A stretch of DNA of 33,341 bases from Holophaga sp. (lineage in GTDB: Bacteria; Acidobacteriota; Holophagae; Holophagales; Holophagaceae). This document shows positions 7,137 to 13,505 of this stretch, piece after piece. The notes beneath the pieces are model-generated. The model saw nothing but the letters and a program-made list of their open reading frames with translations. It was not told where the DNA came from and did not search any database. Within the stretch, counting starts at the first letter, position 1. Every line of letters begins with the position of its first letter. A program made the translations under genes and the position numbers. The stretch covers positions 1 through 33,341 of the forward strand of contig JADKBC010000020.1 in NCBI GenBank assembly GCA_016715205.1, given 5' to 3'.

Positions 7137-7694
7137 ATGTCGAAAGCGCGCATCAGGATCGATCCAACACATGATGGATGGCCCTCCCACAGAATGGGTG
7201 GACTAGTACTCCTGCTGATTGGGGCCGTCCTCACGGATCTCATCACTGATCGGTTCTCGTGCGGGAGCGATGCAAGGCTGCTCATGACCAAGGGCCTCTT
7301 CACCCTTCTCGCCATCGTTGGAGCCTTTTGGATCTACCTATTCCTTCGTTCCCGATCCCGAGTCATCAGGAGACTGTCTACCGGCCTCGGGCAAGTTCAA
7401 GCAGAAGCAGAACGCTGGAGGTCTGAAAGTCAGACACTTGCCTCCGGTCTGGCAGTCGCCATCGACGAACAGTTCAACCGATGGGAGCTGTCATCTGCTG
7501 AGCGAGAGGTAGCGTTGTTGCTCATTAAAGGGCTCAGCACCCGTGATGTCGCAGAGCTGCGGCAAACGAAAGAACCTACGGTTCGCCAGCAGGCCCAGAG
7601 CGTGTATCGAAAAGCGGCACTGGGCGGGAGGGCTGATCTGGCAGCCTTCTTCCTCGAAGATCTTTTGGCGCCTCGCGAATCGCCTCGCCCTTGA
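7137..7694 (+). CDS. Membrane-anchored LuxR-type transcription regulator
   Basis: This 185-residue protein starts at ATG 7137 with AGGGA upstream. Two N-terminal membrane helices (about 22-42, MGGLVLLLIGAVLTDLI, and about 52-72, GLFTLLAIVGAFWIYLFL) precede a short charged linker. A C-terminal LuxR/GerE helix-turn-helix follows (about 120-175: LSSAEREVALLLIKGLSTRD, then VRQQAQSVYRKAALGGR). No receiver or ligand domain is visible, so it would be a membrane-tethered DNA-binding protein sensing through its helices. It is divergent from the DUF6448 gene and convergent with the NO reductase gene. Membrane-tethered LuxR proteins are known, but the signal here is unknown. Confidence 0.75.
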   Translation: MSKARIRIDPTHDGWPSHRMGGLVLLLIGAVLTDLITDRFSCGSDARLLMTKGLFTLLAIVGAFWIYLFLRSRSRVIRRLSTGLGQVQAEAERWRSESQTLASGLAVAIDEQFNRWELSSAEREVALLLIKGLSTRDVAELRQTKEPTVRQQAQSVYRKAALGGRADLAAFFLEDLLAPRESPRP

Positions 7695-7758
7695 ATGAAC
7701 TCAGGCGAATCCTAAGCACTCGGAGATCGCTACAACCGGACCGAATGATCCCCAAATA

Positions 7759-7805
7759 GGGAAATGCAGGACCTCGGGAGCATCCTCCCAGGTCCTGCAT
7801 TTCCC
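7759..7805. terminator. Long inverted repeat between convergent genes
   Basis: Sixteen bases GGGAAATGCAGGACCT pair perfectly with AGGTCCTGCATTTCCC, and the interior GGGAG/CTCCC pairs again around CATC. The structure lies between the end of the LuxR-type gene and the end of the NO reductase gene. There is no strong T-run, so it could act as a bidirectional transcription barrier or an mRNA 3'-end stabiliser. Confidence 0.65.
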
Positions 7806-7818
7806 ATTCAGGTGGTGA

Positions 7819-10038
7819 TTAATCGCGGTGAATTTCAGCCGCCGGGGCTGGCTTGGCCGTTGCGACATCCCCTTCCTTCAGGGTCTTCCACTGCCAAGCT
7901 CCCTTCACCGACTTGATGGCGAAGATGAAGATGGCGACGGCACCAAGACCGAAGAGCACGTCACCTGGCATGCGGAGCCATGCGGTGGTTCGCATGAAGC
8001 CACCCTGGACTACGGCCTCGCTACGGGCGAACCAAGTCCCGTGCTCCAGGCTCTGGAAAAACTGATAGAAACCACTGGGGATGAGGCTCATGACAAGCAT
8101 GAGGACCAGACCGATGTTCAAGCCCCAGAAGCCAATGGACAGGAGCTTGCCATTCCACGCGCGGTCCGGGGTCATGCCGCGCAGAGCGAAAAGCATGAGG
8201 CTGATGGCCAGGAAACCATAGACGCCGAAAAGGGCAGCGTGACTGTGAATAGGCGTAGTGTTGAGGCCCTGGCTGAAGTAGAGCACCGAAGGCGGATTGA
8301 TAAGCATCCCGAAGACACCGGCGCCTATTAAGTTCCAGAAACAGACGGCCGCGAAGAACTTAAATGGCCACTCGTAGCCGCTTCCAATGGCACGCCCGGC
8401 TTTTAGGCTCAGGGCCAACTCAAATCCGATGATAGTGAGGGGCACGATCTCCAAGGCACTGAACACCGAACCTAAAGCCGAGATGAAGGCCGGGCTGCCG
8501 GTGTAGTAGAGATGATGGAAGGTGCCGATCACACCAGAGCCGAGGAAGAGCCCCATGGAGAGGCTCACGCCACGAAGGGCAGTGGACTCCCGGAGCAGGC
8601 CCATGCGGGTGGAAATCAGGGCGATGGCCACGGTGGCGAACACTTCAAAGAAGCCTTCCACCCAGAGGTGGACCACCCACCAGCGCCAGTATTCGGCGAT
8701 AGCGATGTGGGTCTCACGGGTGTACATGAACCCCGCCGAGTAAAAGAGCGGAATAGCTGCGGCTGCCAGCACGAATAGTTTGAGGAGCCCGAGCTGGCCC
8801 TTTTCGCTTCGCAGGGCGGGGCGAAGGGCACGGAAAACCAGAACGAGCCAGAACACCATGCCCACCGTGAGGAGGATCTGCCAGAGGCGGCCCAGTTCGA
8901 CGTACTCGTAGCCTTGGTGGCCCAGCATGAAGGAGCCGGAAAGCTTGCCCAGAATGGCCTGATGACTGCCGGTGAGCGCACCGACCACCACGACCACCAG
9001 CGCCACAAGCAGGCCCGCGACGCCTAATCCCTGGCCCTTGGGTTCGGCACCGGAAAGCTTGGGCCCCAGGTAGAGACCGGTGGCCAACCAGCAGGTAGCG
9101 ATCCAGAACACCGCCAGTTGCAGGTGCCAGGTCCGCGAAGCCGCATAGGGAAGAATGGTGGAGAGATCCACACCATAGAGTGCATTGCCTTCCACCGCAT
9201 CATGGGCCGTCAGCACACCCATCCCGATCTGAACGATGAAGAGCGCCATGGCCACCCCAAAGTAGAGCGCGGCCCATCGTTGGCTGGACGTTGGGGGTGC
9301 CGGTGGAATTGCCTTGGGATCGGGGAAGGCCTCGTGGGGCTGGCTCGCGTGGTGCCACACCAGGAGTCCAACCCCCATGAGCAGCAGCACGATGGACAGG
9401 ATCGTCCAGAGATGACTGATGGGGGTGATCGCGTTGCCTACGAGAGGTTCCTGGGGCCAGTTAAGGGTGTAGCTAGAAGATTCTCCAGGGCGACGCGCTG
9501 AGGAAGCCCAGGCGGTCCAAAGGAAGAAGTCCCCCACGCGATCAGCTTGCTCTGCAGTGGGGATCCATTTGGCCGGAATGGAGGCCGCACGGTCCCCTTC
9601 ATGGACTACCTTCGCCAGCTCCGCACGAGTCTGGAGGTACGCCTGGGCTTGTATGGGGTCCAATGTAATCGTGCCATCGCTGAAGGTATTGGTCTGAAAG
9701 AGCACCTTCAGTCGTGCGGCGGATTCCGCGTCTGAAAGCCCCTTCGCTTTGAGTCCTTCCCCGGTATGGGCCGCCCACTGATGCAGGGCTTTGGCGGTCC
9801 AGTCGGGTGCCAAGTAGGCGCCGTGACCGAACACGGAGCCGATGTGCTGGCCACCATGGCCCAAGTAGAGCTTTTGCCCCTCCAGAACTTGACTCGGCCC
9901 CACAAGCACGGCGCCATCCGTTGATACAACGGAGGAGGGAATGGGAGGAGCTTTTTTAATGATCTGGCTTCCTCCTATGCCAAGCACCCCAAAGCCTGCA
10001 ATGAGCAGGAGTAAAACCATTAACCAACGCGATTTCAT
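7819..10038 (-). CDS. norB: Quinol-dependent nitric oxide reductase (qNOR)
   Basis: The product reduces two NO to N2O with electrons from quinol at the cytoplasmic membrane. The 739-residue length fits single-subunit qNOR (also called NorZ), which fuses a NorC-like extension to the NorB core. The extension includes GQKLYLGHGGQHIGSVFGHG and the typical YTLNWPQEPLVGN. The core shows the heme-binding HLQLAVFWI (about 305), WWVVHLWVEGFFEVF (453-467, with the catalytic-site Glu), the FeB histidine pair GTFHHLYYTGSP (about 505-516) and HSHAALFGVYG (about 598). About 14 helices are predicted. It is the last gene of the NO module, 55 bases after ric, with its own FNR-type box upstream. It serves detoxification or energy conservation; no NO-producing nitrite reductase is nearby. 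Confidence 0.95.
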   Translation of the reverse strand: MKSRWLMVLLLLIAGFGVLGIGGSQIIKKAPPIPSSVVSTDGAVLVGPSQVLEGQKLYLGHGGQHIGSVFGHGAYLAPDWTAKALHQWAAHTGEGLKAKGLSDAESAARLKVLFQTNTFSDGTITLDPIQAQAYLQTRAELAKVVHEGDRAASIPAKWIPTAEQADRVGDFFLWTAWASSARRPGESSSYTLNWPQEPLVGNAITPISHLWTILSIVLLLMGVGLLVWHHASQPHEAFPDPKAIPPAPPTSSQRWAALYFGVAMALFIVQIGMGVLTAHDAVEGNALYGVDLSTILPYAASRTWHLQLAVFWIATCWLATGLYLGPKLSGAEPKGQGLGVAGLLVALVVVVVGALTGSHQAILGKLSGSFMLGHQGYEYVELGRLWQILLTVGMVFWLVLVFRALRPALRSEKGQLGLLKLFVLAAAAIPLFYSAGFMYTRETHIAIAEYWRWWVVHLWVEGFFEVFATVAIALISTRMGLLRESTALRGVSLSMGLFLGSGVIGTFHHLYYTGSPAFISALGSVFSALEIVPLTIIGFELALSLKAGRAIGSGYEWPFKFFAAVCFWNLIGAGVFGMLINPPSVLYFSQGLNTTPIHSHAALFGVYGFLAISLMLFALRGMTPDRAWNGKLLSIGFWGLNIGLVLMLVMSLIPSGFYQFFQSLEHGTWFARSEAVVQGGFMRTTAWLRMPGDVLFGLGAVAIFIFAIKSVKGAWQWKTLKEGDVATAKPAPAAEIHRD

Positions 10039-10083
10039 ACGAGCCTCCGAGTGTGAAAGTAGCTAATGCAATGAGGCACCGCC

Positions 10084-10097
10084 TTGATGTGGGTCAA
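10084..10097. promoter_or_regulatory. FNR/DNR-type operator upstream of the NO reductase
   Basis: TTGATGTGGGTCAA (minus strand TTGACCCACATCAA) matches the TTGAT-N4-ATCAA consensus of the CRP/FNR family with one change. It lies 46-59 bases before the norB start and overlaps the end of ric, so norB probably has its own anaerobic or NO-inducible promoter. The candidate -10 (TACTTT, about 10056-10061) is weak. Confidence 0.65.
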
Positions 10098-10810
10098 GAG
10101 CGTGACGATTCCAGTGCGGTGGCCTTTGGGAAGAGCAGGTGACTTTCCAGGTAGATGTGGAGATGGAGATCATCCTCCAGAGCCTGGAGCCCCATGTACA
10201 GGGAGCGGAAGCTTCCGCAGGCGTCTTCGGGCGGCGTATAGCCCTCGGTGAGCGCCTTCAGGCTGCGGAGGAGTTCCCCGGCCTCTTCGTGCTCCGCCTG
10301 CATGACTCCGATGGGGCCCTGAACGCCACCGAAACATGCTTCAGGTTGGCTCCCGCCCGCTTCCAGGCTGCGGATGTAGGGGAATAGGATCTGCTCCTCC
10401 TTCTCCAGATGGGGCATCAGGTCAGCCATCAAGGTGTGGAACAGGCGTGAGATTTCGACCAGTTCGGGATGGTGGTCGCCGTGGACGTGCAGCACCCTAT
10501 CCATGAGGGGTGCAACCCGGTGCAGCTCCTCGCGAGTGAAGGTGTGGTGCTTGGCCTCGATGTGGGCGATGAGCTTCGTGAGCGAAGCTGCCGCCCAGAC
10601 ACCTGGATCCGAGGCTCCCTGGGGCCTTGCCGAGAGCGTGCCGAGTTCGGCGATTACCTGCGCCGTGTCCAGGCCTGCCTTCGAGCAGACCTCCTCCATC
10701 GTGCGATGACCCCCGCAGCAATAGTCCAGGTTCAATCGTTCGAAAATCCGCATGGCTTCGGGCATGCCGAGCACGACATCGCCAATTTTGGTCTGGGGTG
10801 TGAATGACAT
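10094..10810 (-). CDS. ric: Iron-sulfur cluster repair di-iron protein (RIC/ScdA/YtfE)
   Basis: The 238-residue cytoplasmic protein starts at ATG 10810, with GGAGG five bases upstream; the longer open frame is rejected. An N-terminal ScdA-type domain with LNLDYCCGGHRTMEE carries the DYCCGG motif of RIC proteins. A hemerythrin-like di-iron domain follows, with ligands in IEAKHHTFTREELHR, VHGDHHPEL, MPHLEKEEQILFPYI, MQAEHEEAGELL and IYLESHLLFPKA. RIC proteins restore iron centres damaged by NO or peroxide. It lies 32 bases after the DUF1858/DUF2249 gene and before norB, which places it in the NO response. Confidence 0.93.
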   Translation of the reverse strand: MSFTPQTKIGDVVLGMPEAMRIFERLNLDYCCGGHRTMEEVCSKAGLDTAQVIAELGTLSARPQGASDPGVWAAASLTKLIAHIEAKHHTFTREELHRVAPLMDRVLHVHGDHHPELVEISRLFHTLMADLMPHLEKEEQILFPYIRSLEAGGSQPEACFGGVQGPIGVMQAEHEEAGELLRSLKALTEGYTPPEDACGSFRSLYMGLQALEDDLHLHIYLESHLLFPKATALESSRS

Positions 10811-10842
10811 TGGGACCTCCAAATAGGAATCGGTGGGGAGAA

Positions 10843-11352
10843 TCAGGGACGCCTCAGCGCTGTGCAGAAGGTCGAGCCTTCTTTGGTGCAAGCGGCGAGT
10901 AGTCCCTCTTGCTGCACCTGGGCGAGCAGAGGGGCAGGTTCGAAGTCCGATGCGAGCACAACGATGGCTCCCGCAGGATGGGCATTCAGGGCCTGCTTGA
11001 CTTTGGACAGTGGGTGTCCACCTTCGGCCAAAATACTTGCAACATCCAATCGGTCAACCACGGATGCCTCGCGGAACCATGGCGGCCAGGCTGCGACGAC
11101 AGAAGACGCCGTATCTCCTTCCGTTGTCGGGTTTTCCTGCCCAAGCGCCTTTCGAATGATGCCGATCAGTTCCGGCAAGGGAAGGTTTCCGACCTTGGCT
11201 GCTTGTTCCAGGGTGGCGAGCTTGGCCACGGTGGCGCGAAGGATGGGGTTCTTCAGTTTCACGAAGGCGGGCACGGCGGCAATCAGGGTGTCTTCAATTT
11301 CAGGGTGCGCATCCAGCAGCGCACCCACCTTGGTGTGAGGCGTGATGTCCAT
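10843..11352 (-). CDS. DUF1858-DUF2249 two-domain protein
   Basis: This 169-residue cytoplasmic protein has an N-terminal DUF1858-type domain (about 1-75: ITPHTKVGALLDAHPEIEDT, then FVKLKNPILRATVAKLATL). A C-terminal DUF2249/SirA-like domain follows (about 95-165: VVDRLDVASILAEGGHPLS, then AIVVLASDFEPAPLLAQVQ). Both domains recur beside DUF438 and NO-related hemerythrin genes in anaerobes; their biochemistry is unknown, with regulation or heme/iron handling suggested. The start at 11352 lies one base after the stop of the DUF438 gene (GCTTGAGATG), with AGGA eight bases upstream, so translation is coupled. The conserved cysteine of SirA/TusA proteins is not at the N-terminus of this DUF2249 domain. 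Confidence 0.8.
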   Translation of the reverse strand: MDITPHTKVGALLDAHPEIEDTLIAAVPAFVKLKNPILRATVAKLATLEQAAKVGNLPLPELIGIIRKALGQENPTTEGDTASSVVAAWPPWFREASVVDRLDVASILAEGGHPLSKVKQALNAHPAGAIVVLASDFEPAPLLAQVQQEGLLAACTKEGSTFCTALRRP

Positions 11353-11353
11353 C

Positions 11354-12595
11354 TCAAGCTTCCTCGTACTGGAGCAGACGGCGGTCCCCTTCAAGGGCGC
11401 GGAGTCGCGTTAGGTCCTGGGTCACTTCCAGCGTCCCGAGATAGGCGCCCGCCTCGTTCCGCATGGCGAAGTAGCGGATGTGGATGAACTTTCCCTGCAT
11501 CTGAATCCAGAATTCCGCCACGCTCTGGCGGCCCGCCTTGAAGTCAGCCAGGATGCGGTCCACGATGTGCACACTCTTGGGTGGATGACAGTTCTGCACG
11601 GAGCGACCGATGATGGCCCGGCTGCGCTCGAAGACCCGGTCTGGTCCCTCGCTGAAGAAGGCGACGCGGTCCTCCGCATCCACATAGGTGAGGTCCACGG
11701 GCAGGACACTAAAAAGCCCAAGGATCTGCTGGAAGGACAGCGTACCGCTGGGGAAGGCCACGGCCTGGGTCGCCTGGAGCTGAATAGCGCCCTCCACCAT
11801 GCGAGCTTGGGGCGGCTGATAGCCAATGCCGGGAGCCACCAGGCACCAGCCATACTCCGCGCTCTGGTGCCAGATTTCGCCCCACTGTTCCTCGGTGAAC
11901 ATGCCCAGGCACATCGGGAAGAGGATGTGCTCCTCCTTGTAGATCATGCCTTCCAGGGCCGTCAAGGCAGGCTCTAGCACGGTGTCCTTCAGGATCTTTA
12001 ATTCCGCGCCGGACAGGGCCTCCTCATGAAGGGCCATGCCTGCGGCTTTCAGCAGCTCTCGCACCTCATCATCCTTGCCCCACATCACCTTGCTCGGGCC
12101 CGTGGTGCCGTGCCGCTCTAGCACGCTGAACACAAGCTGCTCCTTGCGGCGGTAGTGCTTCTCTACATCCATCAGGGGTTGGAAGGCCTCCAACACCGAG
12201 AGACGCTCCGACTTGGGCGTGACGGTGTCTGCGAGGGACCCGAGGCTCAGCACCCGGAGCCGGGCCGTGGTGATGGCGGCCTGGAGGGCGGCGTTCTCAG
12301 CCTTGAAATGCTGCACGGGATGGCCGACGAGAAGGGGCATCGAGGGGCAGGGCTTGGCCATGACCTCCTTGAGCACCTCCGCGTGGAGGTCGCACATGGA
12401 ACGGACTTCCTCCGAAGACATGCCATCGCTCATCAACTGCTGTTCCATGGCCGCGATCTCGCTGGCGTCCACTTCGGCGATAAGGTTCTTGAGCTGTCCG
12501 CGCACATCCTCGGGTGCCTCCCCCCGGTGCAAATGGAGGATCACTTCCTTCAGGGTCTGGATACGCATTGCTTGGTTGTTGATCAGCTCGCTCAT
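11354..12595 (-). CDS. DUF438-hemerythrin-PAS protein
   Basis: The 413-residue protein starts at ATG 12595, with GGAGG four bases upstream. Domains in order are DUF438 (about 5-75: TLKEVILHLHRGEAPEDVR, then ASEIAAMEQQLMSDGMSSEE), a hemerythrin-like domain (about 95-260: VGHPVQHFKAEN, MDVEKHYRRKEQLVFSVLE, ALHEEAL, MIYKEEHILFPMCL) and a PAS_10-type domain (about 295-410: FSVLPVDLTYVDAEDRVAFF, then GRSVQNCHPPKSVHIVD). The last motif, NCHPPKS, is characteristic of this PAS type. The combination suggests a cytoplasmic sensor of O2 or NO through its di-iron centre and/or a PAS-bound heme. It is the first gene of the minus-strand unit DUF438-DUF1858/2249-ric-norB. Confidence 0.88.
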   Translation of the reverse strand: MSELINNQAMRIQTLKEVILHLHRGEAPEDVRGQLKNLIAEVDASEIAAMEQQLMSDGMSSEEVRSMCDLHAEVLKEVMAKPCPSMPLLVGHPVQHFKAENAALQAAITTARLRVLSLGSLADTVTPKSERLSVLEAFQPLMDVEKHYRRKEQLVFSVLERHGTTGPSKVMWGKDDEVRELLKAAGMALHEEALSGAELKILKDTVLEPALTALEGMIYKEEHILFPMCLGMFTEEQWGEIWHQSAEYGWCLVAPGIGYQPPQARMVEGAIQLQATQAVAFPSGTLSFQQILGLFSVLPVDLTYVDAEDRVAFFSEGPDRVFERSRAIIGRSVQNCHPPKSVHIVDRILADFKAGRQSVAEFWIQMQGKFIHIRYFAMRNEAGAYLGTLEVTQDLTRLRALEGDRRLLQYEEA

Positions 12596-12650
12596 GGGCC
12601 CTCCGGGACAACTCCCAAAAGAAATATCCGACTGTTTTGGTCGGAATACC

Positions 12651-12664
12651 TTGATCGAGATCAA
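12651..12664. promoter_or_regulatory. FNR/DNR-type operator in the divergent NO-module promoter
   Basis: TTGATCGAGATCAA is a perfect match to TTGAT-N4-ATCAA. It lies between the DUF438 gene (starts at 12595, minus) and the hemerythrin-rubredoxin gene (starts at 12756, plus). A possible -10 for the minus gene (GATATT, 12623-12628) is centred 32 bases from the box, the class II activation distance. Control by an FNR, DNR or NNR homologue encoded elsewhere is likely. Confidence 0.75.
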
Positions 12665-12755
12665 GTCTCAAGGAAAACCTCAGAATGGAATTGCTTCAGG
12701 TGAGGCGGCGGCCTGTATTGGCCTTGAGATAGTCTTTTTGAGAACGGAGTTGCCC

Positions 12756-13505
12756 ATGCTGCCTGTTGGTCCCCTGATGGTGGAGCACCGCCTCATTGAG
12801 CGGATGATCGCCCTGCTAGGCCGAGAGGCCAAACGGATTCGCGCTACGGGGAAGGCCGACACGGATTTCGTCCTCGCGGGCATTGAGTTCATCCGGCTCT
12901 ACGCGGACCGCAGCCATCACGGCAAGGAGGAGGAAATTCTCTTTCGTGAGCTAAAAACGAAACCACTATCAGCGAAACACCGGCTCGTGTTGGAAGAGCT
13001 GGAAGCAGAGCACGTTCAGGGGCGGAAGGCGGTGGCGAGACTGGCCACCGTCCGGGAGCGCGTCATCAAGGGTGAGGCGGCGGCCATACGGGACCTTGCG
13101 GCACTGCTGGAGGACCTTGCGAAGTTCTATCCAGCCCATATCGAAAAAGAGGATAGGGACTTCTTCCTACCCTGCATGGATTACTTCACGGAAGACGAGC
13201 GGGCAAGGCTCCTGGAAGAAGAAGAGACGTTCGATCGGAACCTACTGACCGCCCATTTTGAAGGCCTCCTGGATGCCCGAGAGGGCAAGCCCTTAGCCGC
13301 TGCCGCGCCCGTCGAGCTTGAAGGTGCTGCAGCCACGCGCTATGGATGCATGGCTTGCGGTTACATTTACGATCCCCGCATGGGCGACGCTGCTCAGCAC
13401 ATTCCTCCAGGGACTCCTTTCGATCAGCTTCCTGATGAGTGGATCTGTCCCCACTGCCATGTGACTCGGAAGATGTTCATCCCTCAGGGCGGAATTCGCC
13501 CTTGA
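12756..13505 (+). CDS. Hemerythrin-rubredoxin fusion protein
   Basis: The 249-residue protein starts at ATG 12756 with GGAG seven bases upstream. The frame is open much further back, but that part is antisense to the DUF438 gene. The hemerythrin domain (about 5-165) has MVEHRLIERMI, IRLYADRSHHGKEEEILF, LEAEHVQGRKAV and FYPAHIEKEDRDFFLP. A C-terminal rubredoxin-like domain (about 197-245) has YGCMACGYIYDP and DEWICPHCHVTRKMF with both CxxC pairs. The domain pair suggests an NO- or O2-binding di-iron site reduced through its own rubredoxin iron. It is divergent from the DUF438 gene with a shared FNR-type box. Its last 78 bases are duplicated at 18859-18936, and its 3' end overlaps the convergent kinase gene by 29 bases. 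Confidence 0.85.
   Translation: MLPVGPLMVEHRLIERMIALLGREAKRIRATGKADTDFVLAGIEFIRLYADRSHHGKEEEILFRELKTKPLSAKHRLVLEELEAEHVQGRKAVARLATVRERVIKGEAAAIRDLAALLEDLAKFYPAHIEKEDRDFFLPCMDYFTEDERARLLEEEETFDRNLLTAHFEGLLDAREGKPLAAAAPVELEGAAATRYGCMACGYIYDPRMGDAAQHIPPGTPFDQLPDEWICPHCHVTRKMFIPQGGIRP
13428..13505. repeat. 78-bp direct repeat, copy 1 (rubredoxin 3' end)
   Basis: This segment matches 18859-18936 at 73 of 78 positions by eye: the first 48 bases are identical and five differences fall in the last 30, all keeping the frame open to TGA. The copies bracket the kinase and response regulator genes. Confidence 0.9.

Noticed and set aside
12155..12755. Upstream extension of the hemerythrin-rubredoxin frame and a parallel plus-strand frame
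   Set aside because: Both are antisense to the DUF438 gene. The ATG at 12756 has a ribosome binding site and matches family length.
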